Shown in pieces: positions 21,849-33,130 of a DNA stretch of 64,000 nt (the stretch's first letter is position 1; each line of letters begins with the position of its first letter). Under the pieces are notes generated by a model that was not told where the DNA came from, did no database searches, and was given only the letters and a program-made list of their open reading frames with translations. The stretch is from Euclidia mi (lineage: Eukaryota > Arthropoda > Insecta > Lepidoptera > Erebidae): the NCBI GenBank assembly GCA_944739405.2, contig OX123196.2, positions 53,420,196 to 53,484,195 on the forward strand, written 5' to 3'. Both the position numbers and the translations under genes were made by a program.

Positions 21849-22275
21849 TGTTATAAGAAGGTTATGCTGCGACTTTTTTTTTAAAAGAATTAAAAGAGAA
21901 AATTAGAAGATTTGGAAACTTTTAATTTGTAATGACCTTTACAAACAACAAAAGATTATTGAAAAAGGCCAGTGGTCTCAATAGGAGCTAGCAAAAGACT
22001 AACGTTTTCTCATGGCCCGACCACCTGCATGTCACATGACACCGGTGCCTCCTGCATAAACTAAGAGAATCCTAGAAAGCAGACCTCAGCTAACATAAGG
22101 GCTCCTCCATACATGACGTGTATGTAAAGGCCCCGGGATAATAGGAAACTTACCCTAAGGGAAAGTTTTCGAAAGAAAATTAATCGATACGTAAACGCGG
22201 TGGACTTGAAATTGACTCTAATTGGATATCGGGGTTATCATCTAATTTGGTTATTACAAGCTTCGATTTTGAACA
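21849..22275 (-). repeat. 3' LTR of the errantivirus-like element
   Basis: Bases 21849-22074 closely match 35022-35246, the partner LTR. The LTR is taken to end in ...CA (TGTTATAAG on the plus strand) and to begin at TGTTCAAAATCG, directly after the A/G-rich minus-strand run GTAAAAAAGGCAAG that could be the polypurine tract. The first ~200 bp have no partner because the other LTR is truncated. GTAC at 21845-21848 may be the target duplication, unverifiable here. Confidence 0.7.
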
Positions 22276-22285
22276 CTTGCCTTTT

Positions 22286-23979
22286 TTACAAAATAATTAA
22301 TATTAACCATAACATTACTGATACTAAACTAAGAATAGGAAAACTTATATGATTATTGAAATCATTTGATATTTCTACAGAATTTAAATTATCTATTATT
22401 TGATTGGAAACAATTTTAAGATCTTTGAGATTGTCTAATTTTACATTATTGATTTTTACAGGTGACAGTTTTAATTTATTTACACGATCAACATTACAAC
22501 AACTGTTATTCATTATATTAAAACTAGAAGAAACTGTTGGCAATTTTATAGTTGGAGTAGTTTCTTTTACTAATCTAGTATTCTTACAATAAGCTACACA
22601 ATTATATGGAATATTGAGAAAGCCTGTACCAAATATGACAATTTCTATCAACGTGCTATTTGAACATTCTATTGTAAGTTTACTTGGTTTGGATTGCACA
22701 AATATCCACTTAATATTATTTAATTCATGCCAAATATCAATGTCACCATAAAACAATCTATATTGGCAGTTATTTGGTAATGAAGATAAAGCTCTAGTTA
22801 TGATATCTATTTCACAATATTGATTAGCTAATACTGTATAAATTTCAGTTAATTTACAAAGATAGGTCTGAAAAGATATAATTTTACAATTTTCTAAGGT
22901 TTTAATAAATGCAAAAGAAGATTTATCTTTACTTAATGCTAGGAACTGTTCAGTAGGTAAAATCAAGCTAAAAGAATTTGGTACTTTTGAATTATGTGGA
23001 GTAGGCAATGGAATATTCTTATATCAATTGTACTCTAAAGCATTAACTAAAGGTATTTTAATCACAAATATGAGTTTGTTATCTAAATAGTAATAAATTA
23101 ACTCGGCAACGTTGATTAGAGTATGGATATTACTTAATTCTAAACTTACAGGAAAATCCTTGTACTTAGGAACTATTTTAAGATTAAGCACAATGTCATC
23201 GTATAATTGACGAGGTGTCAGTATAGAAGGATGCAGAGTGTTACTTTTTACGAATAGAATAGCATTTAGCATATCTTCTATTTTGAACAATTTATACAAG
23301 TTAGACTGTAGCACATTTAAAACATACTCGAACCTAATTCTAAAATTATCAGAAATTACAATATTAGATATATTCTTATATGACAACGTCATTTTGTCTA
23401 TGGCGTCATTCAATTTTGCCTGATTAACGTAAATTTCGTGTAGAAAATTATTCATGTTGGTATAGCTGATTGAGAAACTGTAATACTTTCTTTGACTGCA
23501 TCTATTATTTTCTTGTCATTATTAAATAATTTTTGAATAGCGTTATTGTAATTTTCAGCGTCATCCTCATCTAAAGTACCAAATATGTGTCTAAAAATCA
23601 AACCAACACCAGGAATCCAAGCGGATCTTTTTGAGTAGTTATTAGAGATTATATTATGAGAAAATGAGTCGAAATCGCGCAGTATATCTGCATACAAAGA
23701 ATCTAAGAGTGTTAACATATTTAGACATTGATTTTCTTCAATATCTTCGCTTTCACGGCATTGAAATCGTATAATACTGAACGCGTTATGAATGTTATCA
23801 ATATGGCTCTTGATATTAGTTACATCTACAGGGATGACAACGTGAAACTGATCGTTTACAACTTTTAGGGTGCCGACCGGATCGAAGAGTATACCAGGAC
23901 CTTGGGTGATGTTTTCAACATATTGGTTTTCGCTGGTTGCCATGATATAAACGGCCTCCAGTCTGTAATTATAAGTCAT
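22286..23979 (-). pseudogene. F-like envelope gene, broken by two frameshifts
   Basis: Three consecutive minus-strand frames (23979-23452, 23455-23024, 23008-22286) make up one env-like gene. The first has a basic SKRS site followed by a hydrophobic stretch and LDEDDAENYNNA, the arrangement of the cleavage site and fusion-peptide region of errantivirus/baculovirus F-type envelope proteins. The last has spaced cysteines in the ectodomain and a C-terminal hydrophobic segment of about 20 residues suited to membrane anchoring. In this family the protein would mediate membrane fusion. The frame breaks fall near 23453 and 23016, so the gene is not expressed as one product. Confidence 0.7.
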
Positions 23980-23995
23980 TATTACTAAAATATTA

Positions 23996-25028
23996 TTAAT
24001 AATTTAAATGTGCAGGCTTTACCTCATCGAAGTGGTGTTTGACGTGACGTCGATTAATCAAAAAGGACAAGGTATTATTACCATGGAGTTTGATAATTAC
24101 ATGATTCCTTAAGTAAAAACCAGTAACCTTGTATTGAACTTTGCGGGTGCGTCTATCATAATATGCTTTTGACCGTTCCTTTGAATATCGAATATTTTGA
24201 AGTGCTCTTTCACGGGAATTTTTGAGACGAGGTTGAAGCATTTTAATATATTCGGGATAAGTGGTATCAGGAGTTGAATTAAAAACAGAGTCAGGGATAT
24301 ATGGCTTGTGACCGAAGACGAGTTCATAGGGTGTAAAACAAGTTGTTGTATGGACACTGCCATTATAGGTTAGCATAGCGGTATATTATACGAATTTGTG
24401 CCAGTTGCTTTGATTCTCATTCGATTTTAAATATTCTTTCAGAGTTGAATGCCTTCTTTCGAGAGCTCCCTGTGTCTGAGGGTGATAAGGCGACGACCAA
24501 ATCTGTTTTATTTTTAGGAATTCGCATGTCCGTTTAAATAAGTCGGCAGTGAAATTTGTTCCTTGGTCAGTAAGTATAAATTTGGGGATACCGAAAAGCG
24601 ATATAAAATGGACTAAACATTTACATGATTCTTCTGCTGTTGCATTGGAAATAGCATAGGCTATGGAGAATTTGGTTAGGTCGTCTTGAAAGGTAAGTAT
24701 AAATTTAAGTTTAAGTAAACCGGCTTCGGGTAGAGGTCCAACAATATCGAGGCTAATCCTCTCGAATGGGCGAGTAGAGGTTGTGGTAATCTGCATAGGT
24801 GATTTGTTGAGTCCGCGATAAGCTTTATTCGACTGACATAGTGTACAATTCTTAACGTAATTCTCAATATCTGACCTCATGTTTTTCCAGTAATAACGTT
24901 CTTTGATTCGGTCAAACATCCTGTTTGAACCGAGGTGTCTTGCTATGGGAATATCATGATTTTCTCTGAAGATTTTTAAAATTTCTGAAGGTACAGGGTG
25001 TATAATAGTATTGTGATGTATATTGACT
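23996..25028 (-). pseudogene. Integrase region of errantivirus-like pol
   Basis: The HHCC zinc domain is at 24980-24840 (HDIPIARHLG, then CTLCQ), followed by the catalytic D of LDIVGPLP, the D of LTDQGTNF and the E of GALERRHSTLKEYL, so the DDE triad is present. The C-terminal domain, 23996-24376, includes CFTPYELVFGHKP. A single in-frame stop at 24386-24388 separates the core from the C-terminus. The integrase inserts the DNA copy into the genome. The upstream side is interrupted by the piggyBac-like insertion that begins at 25033. Confidence 0.85.
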
Positions 25029-25032
25029 TTAA

Positions 25033-25836
25033 CCCTTAGTAGGTATCGTGGGTCAAATTTGACCCAGAAGCAAACATTTTCGGTTATTATTCTTTTAATA
25101 TTTATGCTACGACTGAGCGCTTCTACGTATTCTCAGCGCGTCGCTAGCTGTGGCGGGGGGAGGACGTGCAGCGCTGCGACTATCTTAGGAGCGGAGATAA
25201 GTAGCCGGCTGGGTCACGTTCGACCCACGACACCAAATAAGTAACTTATTTCACTGAGTGTAATTTGTAATATTTTTTGTTTTAGTGAGTTTAACGATTG
25301 GAAAAATGACCGAAAACATTCTCTAAAATGTTCTAAATGTTTACATATTATTTGTAAGACACATTCCGTCCAAAATGTTATATGTTCCCGTTGTCAGAAA
25401 GTCTAAAGACTAAAATATGTTAGATTGTTAGTTTGGAAGAAGTCGTTTTGATTTTGGTTGTCATTTTTTTTATTTTATGCTGATCTCAGAAGCAATTTAT
25501 TTTTTTGTTATTGTAAGGATATGAAAAGTGCCATAAATATATTTTAGTTAAAGTTTTTTTTACATTTCTATTTTATTTTAATGTTTTAAGTTCACACTAA
25601 CCAAAAAGTGCCAAAAAATTAGGTTAGTTACAAATGCGTGTAAAACGTGATATTTTTTTTATATTCTAAAATTCAACCAAGATAAATTTGTAAAAAAATG
25701 GTTTTTTATTTCATAACAAACCATATTTTATACAAATAATAAAACAATCTACGTTCTACAACAGATTTTTTGGTTTGGGTAAAATATGACCCACGATACC
25801 GGTAGTGTCGCCAAAAAAGGCGATACCAGCTAAGGG
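25033..25836 (+). mobile_element. piggyBac-like element, 804 bp, TTAA-flanked
   Basis: TTAA (25029-25032 and 25837-25840) flanks an element beginning CCCTTAG and ending CTAAGGG. A longer subterminal inverted pair follows: GGTATCGTGGGTC on the left, GACCCACGATACC on the right. TTAA duplication is diagnostic of piggyBac. Near 25335-25405 the plus strand still encodes a cysteine-rich end (CSKCLHIICK, then ICSRC) like the C-terminal zinc-binding domain of piggyBac transposases, so it is an internally deleted derivative of a coding copy. It lies in the pol gene of the errantivirus-like element. Confidence 0.85.
25335..25407 (+). pseudogene. piggyBac transposase C-terminal Cys-rich remnant
   Basis: About 25 codons ending in TAA at about 25407 show C-x2-C, C-x2-H and C-x2-C spacing typical of the RING/PHD-like C-terminal domain that binds transposon ends. 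The catalytic DDD domain is not present. Confidence 0.6.
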
Positions 25837-25840
25837 TTAA

Positions 25841-28650
25841 TATTAGTATTGTTAAATAAATACAAAAGCATACCGTAAATTTTGACAAAAGAGTGATTTT
25901 CAAATGTGTTTTTAAAGTCTAATATTGCTATTTCATTGATATCACCACTGAGAATAATGTCGTCTCTTACTCCTTTTAATGTTTTAAAGATTTCGGGATA
26001 TGTGCAGTTATCGAAATAATTGATCTTTGTAAATATTAGGTAGTAAGTCTTTCCTGTTAATTCTAATTTCTTAAATGACTAAAGTTCCCTTTCTTCCTGT
26101 AAGATACTATTTGGATCTTCTGAGTCAGAGAGGATGTCTTCAAGGGGTTTTATTCGTCAAGGTCTATTGATACAGGGATAACAATGGTTTTAGTCTTACT
26201 TTTTAATAAGGTTTCGTTATGTTCTGTAATTTGAGTGTTATAAGTCTCGTCTTTATTCGAAAAGGATTTTAGGAAATCTGAATATTCGTTTTTGGAACGA
26301 TTAGGAGTTTGCTCTCTCGTTTCAGGTATTTCTATAGGAGAAGAGGAGTTTGGAGAATCAGTGGGAGTAGGAGGTGTCGGTAAGTCAATGTCTACGTTTT
26401 GTGTGTCATAAGGGCTAGCATCTAGTGCGCCTAGGTCAGTTAACTCGTCAAGGACTTCTTGGGGAATTTCTAATTCTGGGCTAGGATTATTCGCACCACT
26501 AGTAGAGGGTTGAGGGTCAGTTATTGGATGAACAGGGAATCGGGACAAAGCATCAGCATTACTATTTATTTTTCCTTTTTTATATTCTAGCTCGTAATTA
26601 TATTCTTTAAGTTTAAGTCTCCATCTCACTTTTTTTTTTTTGTTATGGAATAGGGGGCAAACGAGCAGACGGATCGCCTGATGTTAAGCGATTACCGCCG
26701 CCCATGGACACCCGCAACACCAAAGGAGTCACAAGTGCGTTGCCGGCCTTTTAAAAAGGAATACGCTCTTTTTTTGAAGGTTTTCACTAATTTTGAACTG
26801 GAGTCTTTGCAATTGAATAACCATTTAAGTGGGCGGTGATAAGTAACAATTTTGAATCGACGGCCGTATAAATACGGTCTGAAGGTTTTAGTTCCGAAAA
26901 GGATTGCTAAACATTCTTTTTCAGTTACACTGTAATTACTTTCGGCCTTATTCAGGGTTTGTGATGCATATGCGATAGGACGGTCATTGCCTATTGGACC
27001 TTGAGATAGTATAGCTGAGATTGCAAAGTTTGATGCGTCACATGTTAGGACGAATGGTTGATTGAAATCGGGGTAATCTAAAATAGGAGCAGAGACTAGG
27101 GCTTGTTTTAGACTTTCGAAGGCTAATTGTTGTTCGTTTTGCCAATTGAACGGGATATTTTTCTTTAAGAGATGGGTGAGGGGCTAAGCTATTTTGGAAA
27201 GGTCGGGTATGAAACGGCAGTAATATGAAACTAAACCCAAAAAGGATTTTATGTCCTTAGGACATTTAGGCAACGGAAATTTGGATACAGCTTTTGTTTT
27301 TTCGGAATTTGGTTTAAAACCTTTATCTGTAATAATGTGACCAAGATATGATACTTCCTTACAGAAGAATTTACACTTGTCTGGTTGTAATTTTAAATTA
27401 AATTGACGGAGTCGTTCTAAGACATCCGACAGGTTTTTTATGTGGAGGTCAAGGTCAAAGCTATGAATTGCAATGTCATCCAAGTACACGAAGCATTGGA
27501 TGCCTTGTAAGCTGGATAGGACTGAATTCATGAGTCTTTGAAAGGTTGCAGGAGCATTTTTGAGTCCAAAGGGCATTCGAGTGAATTCGAAGTATCCTTG
27601 CGGGACTGAGAAAGCTGTTATAGGTGCGTCCTTATCTGCCATTTTAATTTGGTGTAATCCAGAGGCCAGATCTAGCATGCTAAAATATTTGCATTTACCT
27701 AACTGATCTAAAATTTCTGAAATATTTGGAATTGGGTAGGAGTCACCTATAGTGATATTATTTAATTTGCGGTAGTCTATTACTGCGCGCCATTTGCGTT
27801 GGCCTGAAGCATCGGACTTCTTTGGGACAATCCAAATGGGGGAAGACCATGGGGACATCGAGGGTTTAATTATACCTTCATCAAGCATTTTGGTAATTTG
27901 GGGTTCTACTTCTTGTTTGTGCACTTCTGGGAATCTGTATGATTTTGTATTAATTGGAACGGAAGAGGAAGTATTAATTTCATGTTCTAAAGCATTGGTT
28001 GTAGTAAAGTGGTCACCAGGAAGATGAAAGATATCGGAATAAGTGGAACAGAGATCGTATAAGGCATCTGCCTCGTCAGGGTTTAGATGGGAGGCTCGTA
28101 ATTGGTTTAAAACTTGTTCAGTTTGATTGAGGGTATTATTTTGATTTAATTCGGAATGTGACGTATGGAATATTGTATTTTCGCCAGGTTTATCTAAAGG
28201 TATAATTTTTATTTTGTGGTCTGAGTTCACATGTATGGGTGATTCAGACATATTAACGACGGATATATTTATTCGGGAATTAGGCTTAACCTTTACTATG
28301 CAATTTGCCGTCAAGAGTGAATCAGCTATGCACTGGTCAAGGACGAGACCTTCTTTTAACTCGGGGTTAAGCGTGTAACATTCAATAATCGCTTCTGATC
28401 TAGGTGGAATGGTATAAGTTGGTTCACAAAATTTTAAAGCAAGTTTGATTTTATTTATGATTAAAACATTTTCTACATAATCGATTTTTTAATCAGAATA
28501 AGCAAATAAGTCGTTGCCAATTATACCGTCATATGGGAAGTCTATATTAGGGATTAAATGAAAATGATGATTCAGTGAGTTAAAGTGAATTAGAATATGT
28601 CCTAAAGAATTCATTGGATTTTTTGTGGACCCGACTGGAAACTGTTGTTA
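25841..28650 (-). pseudogene. Errantivirus-like pol: protease tail, RT and RNase H, broken
   Basis: From right to left: a protease C-terminal half with PYDGIIGNDLF (about 28525); a stop near 28490; RT at 27184-28314 with WRAVIDYRKLN, SMLDLASGLHQI, MPFGLKNAPATFQR and the catalytic VYLDD (27475-27489); a nonsense codon at 27184-27186; then RNase H with TCDASN, EKECLAI and NADALSRF. In RNase H the usual T-D-H motif reads TYH (codon 26839-26841), losing a catalytic Asp. The linker 26150-26629 is Ser/Pro/Thr-rich and ends in a stop. The SINE-like insertion at 26631-26783 splits RNase H. I could not find the protease DTG active-site motif. Confidence 0.85.
26631..26783 (-). mobile_element. SINE-like repeat inserted in RNase H
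   Basis: A poly(T) start, GGGGGCAAACGAGCAGACGG, GCGATTACCGCCGCCCATGG and GTGCGTTGCCGGCC belong to a very common lepidopteran short repeat. It is flanked by TCACT direct repeats (26626-26630, 26784-26788), a 5-bp target duplication. Copies in the other orientation are at 50068-50240 and 61270-61562. It is non-coding. Confidence 0.75.
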
Positions 28651-28817
28651 GCACTTCTACGTAAGGTAAGTACTTTTTTGTAGAATTTTTGTAATGTTAT
28701 AAGTTTTAAATATATTATTTTCTGTTTCAGGAACGGTGCAAGAAGGACACGACTTTGATTTACATTGCGATAGAGACGGGGATGGATTGGTAACGGAATC
28801 AGAGTTTTGTTTGCCAC
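28620..28817 (+). other. Antisense EF-hand-like exon with an intron-like signature
   Basis: On the plus strand, opposite the protease region, the bases 28769-28807 encode DRDGDGLVTESEF, which fits the canonical EF-hand loop D-x-D-x-D-G-x5-E. Upstream lies an intron-like segment with donor GTAAGTAC (28666) and acceptor TTTTCTGTTTCAG (ending 28730). This could be a captured host exon or coincidence. It occupies the place where the protease active site should be. The reading is cut by the CsRn1-type insertion at 28818. Confidence 0.35.
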
Positions 28818-29409
28818 TGTAGGCAACTTTACACTTTATTCAAATTATTTACATATGTTTATCTATATCATTTAAAACTTAAAACTAATACCTATTTACA
28901 AACAAACACAATTACAAATTACTATACAATTTATACATATATTTATTTACATTTAAACACAATCACTGAACACCATCATATATACACCCTTACCAGTTGG
29001 TCGATAAATTTTCTATCGATAGTCGATGTTCACTGAACTATCGACAGAGCCGTCATCACTAATGACCGATACCTGCATATTTATCAATAGCCATATACGG
29101 CCGGCTACGACTGCGCGGGTGCATTCCTTCTCACCGCGCACGCTTGTCGCTTTAAAATTATAAACACGCGAAATTGCGAATTAGCTTTGATTTCTATGTT
29201 ATTAACTTTTACTATACTTCATCTATCTATCATTCTTCTACTTTCATCCTTACGCTATTCATCTATACTGTGCTTTAGCTTGTGCTTGTGAACTCTTCAC
29301 TATTGTGCCTTCTGAACTTAGTGTTAACGGTGTACGACTGTGGACAATAAACTCCTCTACAACGTGAGTTACGTATTATTTTCTACCACACACCACACCT
29401 ATACCTATA
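28818..29409 (+). repeat. 5' LTR of the CsRn1-type element
   Basis: Starts TGTAGGCAAC and ends ACACCTATACCTATA. It contains TATCGATA (29014-29021), identical to the DREF-binding core, a TATA-like TTATAAACACG near 29158, and a polyadenylation-type AATAAA at 29346-29351. It lacks ~39 bp present in the 3' LTR near 32832-32870, probably a deletion between short GCGCA repeats. Confidence 0.85.
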
Positions 29410-29410
29410 C

Positions 29411-29421
29411 TGGTGACCCCG
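29411..29421 (+). promoter_or_regulatory. tRNA-Trp-type primer-binding site
   Basis: TGGTGACCCCG lies one base after the LTR and matches the complement of the conserved tRNA-Trp 3' end used by CsRn1-clade elements; the match weakens after 11 bases. Confidence 0.6.
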
Positions 29422-29430
29422 TGAAGAACG

Positions 29431-30123
29431 ATGGAAAGAGACATTTTCAAAGACGCACAAGGCACGGCAGCGTTGCCGCCACCGGGCACTAGTGATGGAC
29501 CGATGTCGATAGACCCCAGCAACGTCTTTAAAGTCGGCGTACGAGTGCCTCCATTTTGGGCTGAAGAGCCGGAGATTTGGTTTGCTCAGGTCGAAGGCCA
29601 ATTCAATATAGCCGGAATAACCAGCGACGTAACAAAATTTAATTATGTCATCGGACACCTAGACAACCAGTATTCCAGAGAGGTTAAGGACATAATAATT
29701 AGCCCGCCTGCCAGTAATAAATATGAAAAACTTAAGACTGAGCTCATCAAGCGACTCACCGTGTCTAACGAAAAAAAAATCAAGCAGTTGCTGATGCATG
29801 AGGAGCTTGGTGACCGAAAGTCGTCGCAATTTCTTCGTCACTTGAAAAGCCTGGCAGGCTCAAACGTTCCTGACGACTTCCTAAGGACGATATGGATTAA
29901 TCACCTACCGTATGGCATCCAGACTGTGCTCGCAGGTCAACCAGGGGCAGCTTCTCTCGAGGACCTAGCTGACTTAGCCGGTAGAGTAAACGACCTGGCT
30001 ACGACAACTCCGAAGGTCGCCGTAGTGAACGACGCTATCCCTAGCTCGGGTCTGAACGAACTAACTAGGGAGATAGCTGAGCTTCGTCGACAGTTCCAGC
30101 ACGCTCCCACCGTTTTACCGTAA
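29431..30123 (+). pseudogene. CsRn1-type gag, truncated
   Basis: 230 codons begin at the first ATG after the primer-binding site. The protein has the conserved start of this gag family: VPPFWAEEPEIWFAQVEGQF (residues ~36-55), then TKFNYVIGHLD and FLRTIWINHLP. It would form the capsid of the virus-like particle. The C-terminal zinc finger, the protease and the first part of RT are missing: right at the stop (30121) the sequence jumps to RT in another frame (KLNARTVPDRYP), so an internal deletion ends the gene. Confidence 0.8.
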
Positions 30124-31242
30124 GTTGAATGCCCGTACCGTGCCTGACAGGTATCCGATTAAGCACATCCACGACTTTACCCACAGTATAGCTGGATGTA
30201 AAGTCTTCAGTACGCTCGATTAAGAGAAAGCCTATAATCAGATACCTGTCAGCCCCGAGGACATTCCTAAGACCGCTATCACGACCCCATTTGGGTTATT
30301 TGAATTTCCTTTTATGACGTTCGGTCTTAGGAATGCGGGCCAAACTTTTCAGCGGTTCGTGGACGAGATGACGAGGGGATTAGACTTCGTATATTGTAAC
30401 CTGGATGACTTTCTTGTGTTTTCTAGAAGTCCTAAGCAGCACGAGGATCACCTTCGTCAGGTCTTCAACAGGCTGAAGGAATATGGCATGTTGGTGAACA
30501 CCTCGAAATGCGTTTTCTTTATGGAGGAAGTAACTTTTCTAGGTTACCGGATTACCGAGAGTGGTACTAAGCCACTTGATGCCAAAGTTCAGGTAATCAA
30601 GGATTTTCCCCCACCAACCAACGTTCGCCAGCTCAGAGGCTTCCTCGGCATGGTTAACTTTTATAGGAGATTTCTTCCTCATGCAGCTGAAATCCAAGCC
30701 CCACTTCACGCCTTACTAACAGGCTCCGTCAAAGGCTCACAGCCAATTTCCTTGACGGGCGACACACTAGCTGCTTTCGGAGCTTGCAAAGAAAGCCTGA
30801 CCAACGCTGCTCTTCTAGCTCATCCGGACTGCACCGCTAAGCTTGCTGTGGTTACAGACGCTTCCGACAAAGCTATCGGAGCAGTCCTGCAGCAATTTAA
30901 AGATAACGCATGGTAGCCCTTAGCTTTCTTTTCAAGGAAATTGAGCCCTTCACAGGTGAAATACTCACCATATGATAGGGAGCTTCTAGCAATTTATGAG
31001 GCCATTAAATATTTTAGGCACATGCTAGAAGCTCGCCATTTTATAGTCTATACCGACCATAAACCCATTAGTTTTGCCTTCAATGAAAGGAAGAACAACT
31101 TTTCGCCTAGGCAGTACAGGCACTTGGATTTTATATCCCAATTCACGACAGATATCCGCCACATTTCCGGTAAGGATAATGTGGTTGCAGATACCTTGTC
31201 GCGAGTTGAAGAGCTTGCAGAACCCGTAGACCTCGAGAAATA
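30122..31242 (+). pseudogene. CsRn1-type RT and RNase H, broken
   Basis: RT starts abruptly after the deletion with KLNARTVPDRYPIKHIHDF, meets a TAA at 30222-30224 (where STLD is normally followed by L), and continues with MTFGLRNAGQTFQRF. The catalytic box reads NLDD (30398-30409) instead of YxDD, keeping both Asp residues. RNase H has VVTDASDKAIG, YDRELLAI, YTDHKP and DNVVADTLSR, so its acidic residues are present. A TAG at 30914-30916 interrupts before SRKLSPSQVKYSPYD. Confidence 0.85.
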
Positions 31243-31282
31243 AGCTCAAGCTTAGGCTTCTGACCCAGAACTCTGTAAGTTT

Positions 31283-32508
31283 TTGAGCGAAGGTTCTTCT
31301 CTGCAGCTTAAAAAGTTCAATGTCCCTGGAAGCCGAATTCCCCTGTACTGCGACGTCAGTACTTTAGCTTCCAGGCCATACGTACCTAAACCCTTTCGGA
31401 GGCAAATCTTTAATAGCTTGCATTCTTTAAGCCACCCTGGTGCCAATGCGTCGGCCAAGCTGATAGCCGAGCGGTTTGTATGGCCTGGTGTGCGAAAGGA
31501 CAGTAGGGACTGGGCGCGTGCTTGTATATTGTGTCAGAGGACCAAAGTCAGTCGTCACGCGACTTCACCTCTCGGCACTTACAACTTACCGCGCGCTCGG
31601 TTTAAGCAAATCCATGTTGACCTTGTGGGTCCTCTCCCAATTTCCCAAGGTTATCGGTACTGCTTAACGGCCGTGGATAGATTTACACGGTGGCCAGAGG
31701 CAGTACCGATACAAGATATTACAGCGGTAACTGTGGCCAAGGCTTTGCTGTCCATTTGGATTTCTCGGTTCGGTTGCCCGACAGATATTGTAACCGACCG
31801 TGGTCGCCAGTTCGAATCGGCTCTGTTTCAATGTCTGTCGAGGATAGCCGGATTCGAACATAAGCGGACGACAGCCTACCATCCGGCATGCAATGGCTTG
31901 GTCGATCGGTTTCACCGTCAGCTGAAGGCCGCTATCGTCTGCCATGCAAACGATAGGTGGACTGAATCTCTGCCATGGGTCTTATTAGGCATAAGATCTG
32001 CCTTTAAGGAAGACCTCCAAGCCTTTTCTGCGGAACTGCTGTACGGGGAGCCGCTAAGGTTACCCGGCGAATTTTTTGAGCCAACGGTCAACGGTACAGT
32101 AGACACCTCCGAATTTACTGCAAGGCTCAGAAATTTTGCCGAGAAACTACGACCGGTACCAGCTTCCCGGCACTGCAATCCCAAGGTGTTCATTTATAAA
32201 GAACTAGAAACTGGCGATCACGTTTTCCTCCGTGAAGATGCATTGCGAGGTGCTCTCCAGCCTGCTTATTCTGGGCCATATAAAGTCATCACACGAGGGG
32301 ACAAGATATTTAAGATACTCGTTAAATACAACGAAGTGACAGTATCCATTGACCGACTAAAGCCTGCTTTCATCCTATCTGACCAGGTGGAGGAACCCGC
32401 ACCAGTAATGCCGCCAAGTTATACAACACGTTCTGGGAGGCGTGTTAAATTTACTGACTTCTATCACATCACCCTTGACGGTCTCTTGAGGGGGGTGGTG
32501 TAGGCAAC
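31283..32508 (+). pseudogene. CsRn1-type integrase, third catalytic residue changed
   Basis: Zinc domain with HSLSHPGANASAKLI and CILCQRTK, catalytic D in VDLVGPLP, D in VTDRGRQF, and NGLVDRFHRQ where the family has NGLVERFHR: the DDE glutamate is Asp (codon 31904-31906). The C-terminus contains YSGPYKVITR and SIDRLKPAF, the GPF/Y-type module. The 406-codon frame is open; its stop TAG overlaps the first bases of the 3' LTR. The loss of Glu would normally abolish strand transfer. The first codon chosen is merely the first ATG; the true polyprotein runs in from RNase H. Confidence 0.85.
32488..32505 (+). promoter_or_regulatory. Polypurine tract of the CsRn1-type element
   Basis: GAGGGGGGTGGTG immediately precedes the 3' LTR start at 32506, the expected place and composition for plus-strand priming. 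Confidence 0.65.
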
Positions 32509-33130
32509 TATACACTTTATTCAAATTATTTACATATGTTTATCTATATCATTTAAAACTTTAAACTAATACCTATTTACAAACAAACACAATTACAAAT
32601 TACTATACAATTTATACATATATTTATTTACATTTAAACACAATCACTGAACACCATCATATATACACCCTTACCAGTTGGTCGATAAATTTTCTATCGA
32701 TAGTCGATGTTCACTGAACTATCGACAGAGCCGTCATCACTAATGACCGATACCTGCATAATTATCAATAGCCATATACGGCCGGCTACGACTGCGCGGG
32801 CGCATTCTTTCTCACCGCGCAAGGTCAAACCAGTCAGGACCTTACCTCGACGCGGAGCGCACGCTTGTCGCTTTAAAATTATAAACACGCGAAATTGCGA
32901 ATTAGCTTTGATTTCTATGTTATTAACCTTAACTATACTTCATCTATCTATCATTCTTCTACTTTCATCCTTACGCTATTCATCTATACTGTGCTTCAGC
33001 TTGTGCTTGTGAACTCTTCTCTATTGTGCCTTCTGAACTTAGTGTTAACGGTGTACGACTGTGGACAATAAACTCCTCTACAACGTGAGTTACGTATTAT
33101 TTTCTACCACACACCACACCTATACCTATA
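32506..33130 (+). repeat. 3' LTR of the CsRn1-type element
   Basis: About 625 bp, near-identical to 28818-29409. It carries the extra segment around 32832-32870, TATCGATA at 32695-32702 and AATAAA at 33067-33072. The target duplication CCAC follows at 33131. Confidence 0.85.

Larger units (their letters stand above)
28818..33130 (+). mobile_element. CsRn1/Kabuki-type LTR retrotransposon (Ty3/gypsy), complete ends
   Basis: LTRs lie at 28818-29409 and 32506-33130, and the 4-bp direct repeat CCAC flanks the element (28814-28817 and 33131-33134). Just inside the left LTR is TGGTGACCCCG, matching the start of a tRNA-Trp primer-binding site as in CsRn1-clade elements. Gag and pol follow, without env. 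The LTRs differ by about nine substitutions by eye plus one ~39-bp indel, so the insertion is fairly recent. The copy is defective: a large gag-pol deletion near 30120, two nonsense codons in pol, and an altered integrase triad. Confidence 0.85.
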
